Of a stretch of DNA of 64,000 nucleotides, positions 1 through 8,371 are shown piece by piece. This DNA is from Streptomyces qaidamensis (GTDB lineage Bacteria; Actinomycetota; Actinomycetes; Streptomycetales; Streptomycetaceae). Under the pieces are notes generated by a model that was not told where the DNA came from, searched no databases, and saw nothing but the letters and a program-made list of their open reading frames with translations. Both the position numbers and the translations under genes were made by a program. Each line of letters begins with the position of its first letter. Position 1 is the stretch's first letter. The DNA lies in the NCBI RefSeq assembly GCF_001611795.1, contig NZ_CP015098.1, positions 8,556,001 to 8,620,000 of the forward strand, given 5' to 3'.

Positions 1-153
1 CTCGCCGCGGTCCCCGCCTGGCAGATGCAGGGCGGCCTGTCGCACCTCATCGCGTACGGCCGGCCCGAGGGGGTGTTCCTGCACGGCGGCCGGATCTCCT
101 ACCGGGTGCGGCAGGGTCCGTATGCCGAGCGGCCGGAAGCCTGGCCGTCCTGA
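1..153 (+). CDS. C-terminal end of an unidentified protein (cut by window edge)
   Basis: An open frame enters from the left edge and ends at a TGA at 151-153, giving 50 residues that begin LAAVPAWQMQGG and end PEAWPS. Codon third positions are strongly G/C, as in the neighbouring genes, so this is probably the real end of a gene. No family motif is visible in the short tail and no function is proposed. The next gene follows on the same strand 31 bases later. Confidence 0.5.
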   Translation, partial: LAAVPAWQMQGGLSHLIAYGRPEGVFLHGGRISYRVRQGPYAERPEAWPS

Positions 154-184
154 GGAGGCCGCCCCGATCGGTAGCCTGGTCCCC

Positions 185-1015
185 ATGCGAGAACACGTGT
201 CCGACCCGCCGGACCTGCGCGGCGACTGCGAGCGGTGCTTCGGGCTGTGCTGCGTCGCCCTGCCCTTCGCCGCCTCGGCCGACTTCGCGGTCGACAAGGC
301 CGCCGGCACGCCCTGCCGCAACCTCCAGGAGGACCACCGCTGCGGCATCCACGCCCGGCTCCGGCAGAAGGGATTCACCGGCTGCACGGTCTACGACTGC
401 TTCGGCGCCGGGCAGCAGGTCTCGCAGGTCACCTTCGGCGGGCGGGACTGGCGTACCGGGCCGCGGGAGGACGCCCGCCGCATGTTCGAGGTGTTCCCGG
501 TGGTCAGGCAGCTGCACGAGCTGCTGTGGTACCTGACCGAGGCGCTCGCCCTGCCGGCGGCCCGGCCCGTCCGCGCCGAGCTGGGCAAGGCCCTGCGGAA
601 GACCCGGGAGCTCACCGCCGGAACGCCCGAGGAGCTCGCCGGGCTGGACGTGGCGGCGCACCGCCAGGAGGTCAACGTCCTGCTGCTCAGGACGAGCGAG
701 CTGGCCAGGGCCGGCACCAAGGGCCGCAAGAAGGACCGACGGGGCGCGGACCTCATGGGCGCCCGGCTCAGCGGCGCAGACCTGCGCGGTGCCAGTCTCC
801 GCGGCGCCTACCTCATCGCTGCCGACCTCACCGGCGCGGACCTGCGGGGCGCCGACCTGATCGGTGCCGACCTGCGCGACGCGGACCTCACGGACGCCGA
901 TCTGACCGGCGCGTTCTTCCTCACCCAGCCCCAGCTGAACGCGGCGCGGGGGAGTGCCGGGACCCGGCTGCCCGGGTCAGTCACCCGCCCCGGGCACTGG
1001 ACGGCGCAGGTCTGA
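185..1015 (+). CDS. Pentapeptide-repeat protein with N-terminal cysteine cluster
   Basis: A protein of 276 residues in two parts. Residues 14-90 carry a dense Cys pattern (CERCFGLCC, then single Cys with HRCGIH, GCTVYDC), resembling the YkgJ/zinc-or-iron-binding cysteine cluster family. The C-terminal third is a run of A(D/N)LxG pentapeptides (GADLRGASLRGAYL and on), which form a right-handed beta helix in pentapeptide proteins. The link between the two parts is charged and helical in character. No signal peptide or membrane segment is visible, so it should be cytoplasmic. I chose the ATG at 185, just before the conserved part; an in-frame upstream start at 122 would overlap the preceding gene. 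The last 39 bases overlap the convergent P450 gene. The biochemical role is unknown; pentapeptide proteins often mimic DNA or act as scaffolds. Confidence 0.8.
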   Translation: MREHVSDPPDLRGDCERCFGLCCVALPFAASADFAVDKAAGTPCRNLQEDHRCGIHARLRQKGFTGCTVYDCFGAGQQVSQVTFGGRDWRTGPREDARRMFEVFPVVRQLHELLWYLTEALALPAARPVRAELGKALRKTRELTAGTPEELAGLDVAAHRQEVNVLLLRTSELARAGTKGRKKDRRGADLMGARLSGADLRGASLRGAYLIAADLTGADLRGADLIGADLRDADLTDADLTGAFFLTQPQLNAARGSAGTRLPGSVTRPGHWTAQV

Positions 1016-2473
1016 ATCCGGCTGCCGCACCGACGCGCGGCGCTCCGGGCGCAGCCGCAGGCCCTCCGGCATCAGTGTCAGCCGTTCCGTCACGCGCAGC
1101 CGGTAGGCCGGGTCGGCCCGCAGCTCGTAGCGCCGTAGCAGCAGCCCGAGCACCAAGGTGGCTTCGTGCAGCGCGAACTGGCGCCCGATGCATGCCCGGG
1201 CGCCCGTCCCGAACGGTTTGAAGCTGTGCGCCGGCCGGGACCGTACGGCCTGTGCGTCGAAGCGGTCGGGGTCGAACCGCTCGGCGTCCGGGCCCCACGC
1301 GTCGGGGTCCCGGTGCAGCATCGGCGTCAGCACCAGCGCCCACGCCCCGCGCCGCATGGGATGCTCCCCGGCCAGCACCGTGTCCTGCCGGGCCTGCCGG
1401 GAGAACGCGGGCGCGGTGGGCCACAGCCGCAGCGACTCGTCCAGCACCCGGCGGACGTAGCGCAGCCGGGCCACCTGCTCGTAGGCGGGATCCGCCGCGT
1501 CTGCCCACACCCGGTCCACCTCGGCGCGGGCCCGGGCCGCGATCTCGGGGTGGCGGGCGAGGTAGTACAGGGCGAAGGAGAGCGCGCCGGAGGTCGTCTC
1601 GTGTCCGGCGACGAGGAACGTGATGACCTGGCGGCGGACGTTCTGCGGCGACAGCCGCTCCCCGGTGTCGGGATGGGCCGTCTCCAGCATGCGGTCGAGC
1701 AGATCGCCGTCGCCCCCGCCGGTGGCGCGCCGGGCCCGGACCAATGCGTCGACCGTGTGGTTGAGGTGGGCGATGTCGGCCTCGTTGCGCCGGCTCGCGC
1801 TCCGCAGCAGCAGCGGGGCCAGCGGGAAGGGCACGGTGTTGAGCCGCTGCGCGTAGGTCAGCGTGCCCACCATCGCCGTCACGAAGGGATGCGGCCGGGA
1901 GCGCTCGAACGAACCGAAGTCGTGCCCGAAGCCGGTGCGCGCGATCGTCTCCAGCGTCAGCTTGGTCATGTCGCCGGGTACGTCCACCGCCCGGCCCGCG
2001 GCCGCCGCCCGGTCCCAGTGCTCCGTCAGCCGCTGCGCGACCGACAGCATCATCGGGTGGTAGCCGGCCATGGCCTCGCGGCTGAACCCCGGCGCGAGCA
2101 CATCGTGGGCCAGCTGCCAGTTGGGCTCGTGGTTGTGCGCGGTGAACAGGCCGTCCCCGGCGACCGGCCGGAGGTTGGCCACACCGAGCCCCACGTGTTT
2201 GGCGAACCGCGACTCGTCCGCGAGGTCGGCCGCCTGCCGGGCACCCCACACGAACACGAACTCCTTGCCGAACGCCTTCCGCCGGAAGACCGGTCCCAGC
2301 CGGCGGGCGTAGCGCATCGACTCCTGCACAGGGGTGTTCCGGTTCACGCCGACCACGTCACCGAGGAGCGGGACCCTGCGCGGCGGATGCGGAATGCGGT
2401 CCAGCTCCGGCCATCCCAGCTCGGCGCTGCGGAACCCCTTGGGCTCCCCGGTCCGTACAGGCGCCTGGGCCAT
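977..2473 (-). CDS. Stand-alone cytochrome P450, CYP102 (BM3 haem-domain) type
   Basis: A 498-residue P450 with all core motifs: I-helix AGHETTS, K-helix ESLR, and the haem loop FGTGARACIG with the thiolate Cys near residue 428. The N-terminal half (KHVGLGVANLRPVAGDGLF, then EPNW, then GYHPMM) matches the haem domain of Bacillus BM3, a fatty-acid hydroxylase. The protein stops after the haem domain, so the flavin reductase half is absent. This is the architecture known for Streptomyces CYP102B members, which need separate redox partners. The start is the ATG at 2473, preceded by AAGGGAG at good spacing. It is divergent from a TetR gene, an arrangement recalling the TetR-family repressor Bm3R1 beside BM3. 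Expected role: hydroxylation of fatty acids or similar lipids in the cytoplasm. Confidence 0.92.
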   Translation of the reverse strand: MAQAPVRTGEPKGFRSAELGWPELDRIPHPPRRVPLLGDVVGVNRNTPVQESMRYARRLGPVFRRKAFGKEFVFVWGARQAADLADESRFAKHVGLGVANLRPVAGDGLFTAHNHEPNWQLAHDVLAPGFSREAMAGYHPMMLSVAQRLTEHWDRAAAAGRAVDVPGDMTKLTLETIARTGFGHDFGSFERSRPHPFVTAMVGTLTYAQRLNTVPFPLAPLLLRSASRRNEADIAHLNHTVDALVRARRATGGGDGDLLDRMLETAHPDTGERLSPQNVRRQVITFLVAGHETTSGALSFALYYLARHPEIAARARAEVDRVWADAADPAYEQVARLRYVRRVLDESLRLWPTAPAFSRQARQDTVLAGEHPMRRGAWALVLTPMLHRDPDAWGPDAERFDPDRFDAQAVRSRPAHSFKPFGTGARACIGRQFALHEATLVLGLLLRRYELRADPAYRLRVTERLTLMPEGLRLRPERRASVRQPDSDLRRPVPGAGD

Positions 2474-2521
2474 GACGCGATCTCCCTTGATACGGCGGCG
2501 GGTTCGCACGTGTTGTACGTG

Positions 2522-2561
2522 GGTTCAATAGCGTGCTTCAGTCTGATCCCGTTGTTGAACC
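2522..2561. promoter_or_regulatory. Inverted repeat between P450 and TetR genes, candidate TetR operator
   Basis: GGTTCAA at 2522-2528 is repeated as TTGAACC at 2555-2561, 26 bases apart, inside the 109-base divergent spacer. The second arm also sits beside a shorter TTGA-N7-TCAA symmetry that ends at 2569. The location suits autoregulation of the TetR gene and control of the P450. This is inference from position and symmetry only. Confidence 0.4.
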
Positions 2562-2582
2562 GACGTCAAGTAAAGTGCGGGC

Positions 2583-3191
2583 ATGGCCGCGAACCAGGGC
2601 GGGCGCACACGCCGCCGGCTCAGTACCGAGGAGCGCCGGGAGCAGCTCCTGTCGGTCGGGGCGCGGCTGTTCTCGGACAGTCCCTACGACGACGTGTGGA
2701 TCGAGCAGGTCGCCGAGATCGCCGGGGTGTCGCGCGGGCTGCTGTACCACTACTTCCCGACCAAGCGGGACTTCTTCGCGGCGGTCGTGGAACGCGAGAG
2801 CGAGCGCATGCTGCGCATGACGGCGGCGGTGCCGGGCGTGCCGGTGCGTGAGCAACTCGCGGCAGGTCTTGAGACGTTCCTGGAGTACGTCCAGGCGCAC
2901 GCGCACGGCTATCGGGCCTTCCACCGCGCCGACGCGGCCGGGGACCAGGCGGTGCGGCGGGTCTACCGGCGGGCCCTGGCCGCGCAGGAGCGGCAGATCC
3001 TCGCCGCGCTGGCCGCGGACCCCGAGTTCGGCACGGCCTTCGAGGAGCGGCCGGAGATCCGGCTGGCCGTGCGCGGCTGGCTGGCGTTCACCACGGCCGT
3101 CTGTCTGGAGTGGCTGCGCGGCACGGAGTTGAGCCGGGAGCAGGTGCGTGAGCTGTGCGCGCGGGCCCTGCTGGGCGTCCTCACCGTCTGA
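2583..3191 (+). CDS. TetR/AcrR family transcriptional regulator
   Basis: A 202-residue protein with a classic TetR N-terminal helix-turn-helix: VAEIAGVSRGLLYHYFPTK followed by RDFF at about residues 40-62. A variable helical ligand domain follows. The ATG lies in the divergent spacer, 109 bases from the start of the CYP102-type P450. By analogy with TetR-controlled CYP102 genes it probably represses that P450 and itself until a lipid-like ligand binds. The ligand cannot be read from the sequence. Confidence 0.9.
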   Translation: MAANQGGRTRRRLSTEERREQLLSVGARLFSDSPYDDVWIEQVAEIAGVSRGLLYHYFPTKRDFFAAVVERESERMLRMTAAVPGVPVREQLAAGLETFLEYVQAHAHGYRAFHRADAAGDQAVRRVYRRALAAQERQILAALAADPEFGTAFEERPEIRLAVRGWLAFTTAVCLEWLRGTELSREQVRELCARALLGVLTV

Positions 3192-3246
3192 AAGGTCTCG
3201 CAAAGACCGTGCGACGTGGTTGGCGTGCACCCCGATCTTCGGTAGG

Positions 3247-3265
3247 TTAGGTGAGGCTTACCTAA
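3247..3265 (+). promoter_or_regulatory. Iron box (DmdR/DtxR-type operator)
   Basis: The 19-base sequence TTAGGTGAGGCTTACCTAA is a near-perfect palindrome and closely matches the actinobacterial iron box recognised by DmdR1, IdeR and DtxR (TTAGGTTAGGCTAACCTAA). It ends one base before the GGAGG ribosome site of the following gene, whose ATG is at 3277. Repression in high iron is the expected effect. Confidence 0.88.
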
Positions 3266-3276
3266 GGAGGTCTGGG

Positions 3277-4005
3277 ATGGGTGACGACAGCCACAGCTGG
3301 ACAGCGGCTCCCGCCGCCGCGGAGCGGGCGCGCTCGGTGCTCGCCGCCGCGTGGTCCTGCTCCGTGACCGCGGAGGGCACGCGGGAGGATCTGGTCGGCG
3401 CGCACACCGCGGGTGAGGACGGCCGCGTGTACGTGGACGTGCCCGAGGACAGCGCCCTGCTCGCGGCCGCGATCTGCGCACCCCGCGGCGAACCGTCCGC
3501 CGTGCTGGAGTTCGCCGACGTCGCGCCCGTCCCGGTCCGCAACCGGATCCGCGCCCGGCTGTGGCTCGCGGGCTGGTTCGCCGTCGAGGGCGAGCGGCTC
3601 GCCTTCACGCCCACGCGTGTCGTGCTGCGGCAGCCGTCCGGCTCCGTGGTCGTGGACCTCGACGAGTTCGCCGCCGCCGTGCCCGACCCGCTCACCACGG
3701 CCGAGGCCCGGCTGCTGACCCATCTCGCCGACTGCCACGCCGACGCCGTCGAGCGGCTCACCCGGCTCGTCGACTCCGACAGCCTGCACGGCGCGGTCCG
3801 CGTCCAGCCCCTCGCCGTCGACCGGCACGGGCTGACACTCCGCATCGAACGCGCCCGCGCACACGGCGACGTACGCCTCGCGTTCCACGCGCCCGCCGAC
3901 GACGTCGCACAGCTCACCGAGCGCATGCACATCATGCTCAGCCAGGCCACCGGGGCGTCGTGCCCACGGGCCCTACAGCGGCAGCGCACAGACGGCGACG
4001 GGTGA
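3277..4005 (+). CDS. DUF2470 domain protein under an iron box
   Basis: A 242-residue protein. Residues 150-235 form a DUF2470-type domain (LLTHLADCHADAVERL, then a beta-rich end), the small domain found at the C-terminus of HugZ-like split-barrel haem-degrading enzymes. The N-terminal 140 residues look like a split-barrel fold but lack a motif I can name. The ATG at 3277 has GGAGG six bases upstream, and the start is fixed by the iron box directly before it. Iron control and the HugZ link suggest a role in haem or siderophore iron handling; that is inference. The last 33 bases overlap the convergent lactonase gene. Confidence 0.8.
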   Translation: MGDDSHSWTAAPAAAERARSVLAAAWSCSVTAEGTREDLVGAHTAGEDGRVYVDVPEDSALLAAAICAPRGEPSAVLEFADVAPVPVRNRIRARLWLAGWFAVEGERLAFTPTRVVLRQPSGSVVVDLDEFAAAVPDPLTTAEARLLTHLADCHADAVERLTRLVDSDSLHGAVRVQPLAVDRHGLTLRIERARAHGDVRLAFHAPADDVAQLTERMHIMLSQATGASCPRALQRQRTDGDG

Positions 4006-5166
4006 GGGGAACGCTTCGCCGGCGCGCCGCAGTTCGCCGTTCGCCCCGTCCACGTGGAAGACGGTGACGGTGGAGGACTTCTGATCCGCCGCGAACAGCA
4101 GCGTGCCCTCCGGCGAGAAGGCGATCTGCCGCGGAAAGTCCCCGCCCACCGGCACCGTGCCGAGCAGCCTGAGCCGGGCGCCGTCCGCCTCGACGGCGTA
4201 GCGGGTGAGGCTGTTGTGGCCCCGGTTGGCGAGAAAGGCGTACCGGCCGTTCGCGGTCACCAGGATCTGCGCCGGGTAGTTCGTGCCCGGACCCGTGCCC
4301 GTGGCCTGAGCCTCGCCGACCTCCACCCGGCCGGAGGCCGCGTCGTACGAGCAGACCGCCACCGTGTTGTCGACCTCGTTGGCGAGGTACGCGTACCGGC
4401 CGCCGGGGTGGAACGTGAGGTGGCGCGGACCCGCCCCCGGCCGGGTGTGCGCCTGCGCGACTTCGGCGAGCGTGCCGGCCCTGTCGTCCAGCCGGTACGT
4501 GTAGACGGTGTCGGTCCCCAGATCGACGGCGAGGACATGGCCCCCGTCCGGACTCGTGACGAACTGGTGGGCGTGCGGGCCCTCCTGGCCGGGGCCGGGC
4601 GGCGGACCGGTGTGCCGGACGAGGTCGGTGCGCTCGCCCAGGGCGCCCGAGGCGTCGATGGGATGCACGGCCACACTGCCCGACCCGTAGTTCGCGCTGA
4701 GCAGCCAGCGCCCGCCCGGATGCACCGACAGATGGCAAGGGGCCGCCCCGCCCGTCCCCCGGCTGCCCAGGACCTTCCGGTCGGCGAGCCGGACGGCGGT
4801 CACGGCACCGTCGTCGCGCTCGTCCACGGCGTACAGCGTGCGGCGGTCCGGGTGGAGCGCGAGATACGACGGGTCGCCGACGCCGGTGACGGTGCCGCTG
4901 CCGGTGATCCGGCCCGTCGCCGCGTCGTACGTGGCCAGGCCGATGCCCTTGCCGCCGCCCTCGGCGGACGTGTAGGTGCCGAGGTACAGCGGGCGGGGTC
5001 CGGAGGGGCGGCGGGCCTCCCGCGACGCGCTGGTGCCCGCCTCGGGCTCGGGGGCCGGAGTCGTCGCCGGCTCGGGAGCGTTGTCACAGGCCGGCAGCGC
5101 CGCCGCGGCGGCCCCGCCCGCCAGTGCGCCGACGAACCGGCGCCTGCTCCAGCCACCACTGTCCAT
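3973..5166 (-). CDS. Lactonase-family (6-phosphogluconolactonase-like) Tat lipoprotein
   Basis: A 397-residue seven-bladed beta-propeller of the lactonase/Pgl-like family, with repeated blades such as PLYLGTYTS, PSYLALHPDRRTLYAV, PCHLSVHPGGRWLLSANY and PRHLTFHPGGRYAYLANE. The N-terminus has a twin-arginine signal (SRRRFVGA) followed by a lipobox ending LPAC at Cys27, so the protein is probably exported folded and anchored outside the membrane. I chose the ATG at 5166 because GAGGGG lies just upstream; a GTG at 5208 would add 14 residues ahead of the twin-arginine motif. Extracytoplasmic members of this family have no proven substrate, so gluconolactone hydrolysis is only a guess. Confidence 0.85.
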   Translation of the reverse strand: MDSGGWSRRRFVGALAGGAAAAALPACDNAPEPATTPAPEPEAGTSASREARRPSGPRPLYLGTYTSAEGGGKGIGLATYDAATGRITGSGTVTGVGDPSYLALHPDRRTLYAVDERDDGAVTAVRLADRKVLGSRGTGGAAPCHLSVHPGGRWLLSANYGSGSVAVHPIDASGALGERTDLVRHTGPPPGPGQEGPHAHQFVTSPDGGHVLAVDLGTDTVYTYRLDDRAGTLAEVAQAHTRPGAGPRHLTFHPGGRYAYLANEVDNTVAVCSYDAASGRVEVGEAQATGTGPGTNYPAQILVTANGRYAFLANRGHNSLTRYAVEADGARLRLLGTVPVGGDFPRQIAFSPEGTLLFAADQKSSTVTVFHVDGANGELRRAGEAFPSPVAVCALPL

Positions 5167-5256
5167 GTCGCCCCTCAGGTCGTCACTCGTCCCCGTCGTG
5201 ACAGCCACCTTGACGTTTCGGCGCCGCCGAGTGCAACAACGGCAGGCCCCGGCCGC

Positions 5257-6363
5257 CTACCAGTCCCCGTCCGCGACCGGTTTGCCCGGGGCGTCCTCGA
5301 TCTGATGGGTCTGCCCCGGCGTGGGCGGCTGCCAGGGCTCGTGGTCGTCGCCCAGCCAGTCGCCGACCGGCTTCACGGACTGGAGCGTGCCGGTGGGAGG
5401 CACGTCCTGCGCGTCCTCGTCGTAGTAGTCGAACCAGGGCAGGCCCGCCCGGGTGTACGCGGCCCGGTCGACCGGTGACGGCGGTGCGGCCTCGCCGGTG
5501 ATGCGGCGCCACTCCGGGGGTGTCACCAGGTGGACGAAGACCCGGCCCGCGGGCCGCTCCGACCAGTCCGGGAGCGGCCGGTCGTCCTGGTAGACCTCCT
5601 GCCGCATGGAACCGCCGACGCCCAGACCCATCGCCGCGGCCGCACGGGGCGGGCCCGCCGGAGCGGCTCCCCCGGCCGGCGCCGGAACCGACCCGGGCGC
5701 GGGCGGGGCCGCCATGGGCATCGGGGCGCCGAAGCCGGCCGAGACGGGCGGGGCCGCCATGGGCATCGCGGCGCCGTACCCGCTCGGCGGCGGCATCGAC
5801 CGCTGCCGCTCCGCACGCTCCCGCTCCTCCTCACGCCACCGCGCCAGCTCCCGGTCGTTCAGCGCGAAGGACTGCAACTGGACCCCGCCCCACACCTCCT
5901 CGCCCGTGACCTGCCCCTCCACGGTGGCGCCCAGGCCGAGCGGGACGGCCACGAACTGCCGGACCGTGCCCGTGCCGGAGTTGATGCCGTCCAGCCAGGG
6001 CTGACGGGGGAGCACCACGTAGTTCTGCGGGCCGCGGGCCAGACGGTCGCTCCAGGGCCGGCCCGAGACCGCGCACACCTTGCCGACCCCGACCTGGAGC
6101 GCGGCCGGCTCCGAGGTGCCCGCGAAGCTCAGCCACATCGCCTCGCGCAGGTACACCGGGAGCATCACACCGCCGCGCGCTCGCCACGCCTCGGGAACCC
6201 TGCCCTCGTAGTCCGCGACCCGCCGCACCGGGAACTCGCCGAGTCCCGGCGGCAGCGGATGGGTGCCGGTCTCCGGCAGGCGCAGCGTGCGGATGAACCG
6301 CACGGCGACCCCGCCCGGCAGCCGCAGTGTGTTCCCGTCGATCCGCACGCTCGTGTCGGCCAT
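5257..6363 (-). CDS. Conserved actinobacterial protein of unknown function
   Basis: A 368-residue soluble protein that I do not recognise by function. The N-terminal half is compact and globular (starting VRIDGNTLRLPGGVAVRF, later LPRQPWLDGI). A linker with a duplicated GxGAxMPMAAPP unit and an Ala/Pro-rich stretch covers about residues 190-250, and an acidic C-terminal tail ends KPVADGDW. The ATG at 6363 has GAGGAG at proper spacing. It lies 45 bases downstream of the FUSC-type gene on the same strand, so the two are probably co-transcribed. Confidence 0.75.
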   Translation of the reverse strand: MADTSVRIDGNTLRLPGGVAVRFIRTLRLPETGTHPLPPGLGEFPVRRVADYEGRVPEAWRARGGVMLPVYLREAMWLSFAGTSEPAALQVGVGKVCAVSGRPWSDRLARGPQNYVVLPRQPWLDGINSGTGTVRQFVAVPLGLGATVEGQVTGEEVWGGVQLQSFALNDRELARWREEERERAERQRSMPPPSGYGAAMPMAAPPVSAGFGAPMPMAAPPAPGSVPAPAGGAAPAGPPRAAAAMGLGVGGSMRQEVYQDDRPLPDWSERPAGRVFVHLVTPPEWRRITGEAAPPSPVDRAAYTRAGLPWFDYYDEDAQDVPPTGTLQSVKPVGDWLGDDHEPWQPPTPGQTHQIEDAPGKPVADGDW

Positions 6364-6408
6364 CGGCCCGCTCCTCACATCAGGTGCCGGCCCCTGCCGG
6401 CGTTCCCC

Positions 6409-7662
6409 TCAGCGAGAACGCGCGCCGAACCCCGCGCGGTTCCGCCACATCTGTTCCGTGACGCCCAGCCGCTCCCGCAGCCGTGTCAGACGGGGCATCC
6501 GGGCGCGCTGCTCGCGCGACACACGGTCCAGTTCCTCGAACAGACGCCGGGTGCGGTGCTCGGTGTCGAGTTCGTCGAGGATGCGGTTGACCTCCGCCAG
6601 GACGGCTCCGGGAAGCTGCCAGTGCCCGGGCACCCGTTCCGCCTCCTCGCGCAGCAGCAGGGCCAGCTTGTCGCGGGTGCCCGCCGCGGTGCGCAGTTCC
6701 GCGGCGAGACGCTCCTCCGCCGATTCGGCGCTCGTGCTGAGGTGGGTGGTCACCAGCACCGCGAAGCTCACCACGGCGTCGGCGATCTCGGACAGCAGCT
6801 GCTCCAGGGCGGCGCCCGTCTCGGCCTCGAACAGTGGCTCGGGTTCGCGCTCCTTCGCAAGGTCGGTGAGGGAGCGGGCGAGGACCCGCAGGACGACCGT
6901 GCAGATCTCCAGCGTGTCCAGGCCGGTGCGCAGCACGACCCGGTGCAGCACGCTGTCCTGCACGCGCGGGTTGAGCCGCAGACTGTCCTCGGCCTGCCGG
7001 AGGGCCGCGTCCACCTCGACGATGTCGTGGTCCAGGCGGCGCGCCTCGTGCAGCTGCTTCTCCGCGCGGTGCACGGGCGTGCCGCCGGCGGCCTCCTCGC
7101 CCATGCGCAGCATCAGCTGCCGCAGCCGCCGGGCCAGGTCCCCGATCGACTCGCCCGCCTCCTCCACCCATACCGGCGGCGCCAGCAGCAGGTTGCAGGC
7201 GAGACCGACGACCGCGCCGATCAGCGTCTCCACCACCCGGGCCCAGGCGGTGTCCCCGACGGTGGTGACGCCGAGGACGAGCATCGCGCTGATCGCGACC
7301 TCGGGTACGTACTCCTCCACCCGGACCAGCCGCCCCACGGCCAGCGAGGCCACCAGGAGCAGCGCCAGGCTCCACCAGGTCAGGCCCACCAGCAGGCTGA
7401 ACGCGATGGCGAGGAGAACCCCGGTCACCACGGCGTTCACCCGCCGGAAGCCGTTGGTGAGCGTGGCGTACAGCGTCACCTGGACGACCAGCAGGGCCGT
7501 CAGGGGAGCGGTGAGGGGCGCCGCCTCGGGGCTCAGGCGCAGCGCGATGACGTAGGCGATCGTCGCCGCGGTCGCGGACCGCAGTGTCTGGACGACCACG
7601 GGATCACGACGCTTCCTGACGATCCGCCCGGCCTGCGCCGTCCACTCACGTACCTCTCGCAT
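6409..7662 (-). CDS. FUSC/aromatic-acid-exporter-like membrane protein
   Basis: A 417-residue protein with about six hydrophobic segments in residues 25-165 (TAATIAYVIAL, LLVVQVTLYATL, GVLLAIAFSLLVG and others), followed by a long helical cytoplasmic domain rich in Glu and Arg. This is the layout of the FUSC/ArAE family, half-size members of which are common in Streptomyces. The LLAPPVWV segment after the membrane part is typical. The substrate is not known. A second FUSC paralogue lies at 16283-17596. It is the first gene of a two-gene leftward unit with the unassigned gene downstream. Confidence 0.85.
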   Translation of the reverse strand: MREVREWTAQAGRIVRKRRDPVVVQTLRSATAATIAYVIALRLSPEAAPLTAPLTALLVVQVTLYATLTNGFRRVNAVVTGVLLAIAFSLLVGLTWWSLALLLVASLAVGRLVRVEEYVPEVAISAMLVLGVTTVGDTAWARVVETLIGAVVGLACNLLLAPPVWVEEAGESIGDLARRLRQLMLRMGEEAAGGTPVHRAEKQLHEARRLDHDIVEVDAALRQAEDSLRLNPRVQDSVLHRVVLRTGLDTLEICTVVLRVLARSLTDLAKEREPEPLFEAETGAALEQLLSEIADAVVSFAVLVTTHLSTSAESAEERLAAELRTAAGTRDKLALLLREEAERVPGHWQLPGAVLAEVNRILDELDTEHRTRRLFEELDRVSREQRARMPRLTRLRERLGVTEQMWRNRAGFGARSR

Positions 7663-7754
7663 CCTCGGGCTGTTCCCCTTCCCCGGCGCATCGAACGCAT
7701 CTGTCGAACACGTCCGTGAAGGACGCTCACGAAGGACGTTAGTGCCGGGGCAAA

Positions 7755-7770
7755 CCTCGGGCGACCGAGG
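7755..7770 (-). terminator. Short hairpin after the FBP gene
   Basis: CCTCGG at 7755-7760 and CCGAGG at 7765-7770 form a 6-bp stem with a 4-base loop. Read on the minus strand it is followed by TTTG. It lies just past the stop of the FBP gene and before the FUSC gene start region. A weak terminator is the simplest reading. Confidence 0.45.
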
Positions 7771-7773
7771 GGC

Positions 7774-8268
7774 TCAGGCGTACACCTTGTCGAGGAAGGC
7801 GGCCAGATGGCCCGTGGTCCGCTCGATCTGCTCCTCCACGGTGAGGCTCTCCTCGAACCGGGTTCCGGTCTCCAGCGCCTTCTTCCCGCGTACGTACAGG
7901 GAACAGCCGAGGTCGGTGCACATGTACGCCCCGACGGAGTTGCCCTCACGCCCGGCCGCCCCCGCCTTGCGGGCGGTCATCAGCGAGACCCCGCCCCGCG
8001 GGTGGGTCGTCAGGCACAGCGAACACATGCTGCGGTGCAGGAACCCGCGCTGCGCGGCCTGGAACCGCATCGCGACGCCGACGAGCCGCCCCGCGCGCTC
8101 GGTCACCAGATAGCTCCGGTCGGGCGCCCCCGGATCACGCCACCCGAGGAAGTCGAGATCGTCCCAGGGCCGTGCGTCGAGGTCCCGGGGCACGGCCAGG
8201 CGCTTGGCCTCGCCCTTCGAGCAGTTGATGAAGGAGGCGCGGATGTCCTGCTCGGTGAGCGGCTGCAC
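7774..8268 (-). CDS. FBP-type treble-clef zinc-binding protein
   Basis: A 164-residue protein matching the FBP family (C-terminal zinc-binding domain first annotated in fibronectin-binding proteins). Visible markers are an early FINCSKGEAKRL, then FLGWRDP in the first third, a CSLC pair in the middle and CTDLGCS about 30 residues later. The four Cys are well placed to hold one zinc ion. FBP proteins of this size are common in actinobacteria and are linked to EF-G or translation-related zinc fingers such as FusB. I infer a ribosome- or translation-factor-binding role with low certainty. A perfect palindrome sits 29 bases upstream of the start. Confidence 0.85.
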   Translation of the reverse strand: MQPLTEQDIRASFINCSKGEAKRLAVPRDLDARPWDDLDFLGWRDPGAPDRSYLVTERAGRLVGVAMRFQAAQRGFLHRSMCSLCLTTHPRGGVSLMTARKAGAAGREGNSVGAYMCTDLGCSLYVRGKKALETGTRFEESLTVEEQIERTTGHLAAFLDKVYA

Positions 8269-8296
8269 GGGAGGCTCCTCGGGAGTGGTCGTCGCA

Positions 8297-8317
8297 AAAC
8301 CTAGGGGTCCTAGGTTT
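8297..8317. promoter_or_regulatory. Perfect 9-bp inverted repeat upstream of the FBP gene
   Basis: AAACCTAGG (8297-8305) and CCTAGGTTT (8309-8317) flank three bases. It lies between the PAS-LuxR stop and the FBP start, both read leftward. It could be an operator for the FBP gene. It could also be a terminator for the LuxR gene, since the minus strand reads into TTTT. The AT-containing symmetric arms and closeness to the promoter zone favour an operator. Confidence 0.5.
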
Positions 8318-8371
8318 CGTGGGCCAGGTCAGGGTAGACAGCGTCGGCCGCCGAGGGCGACCGGATTTCCG

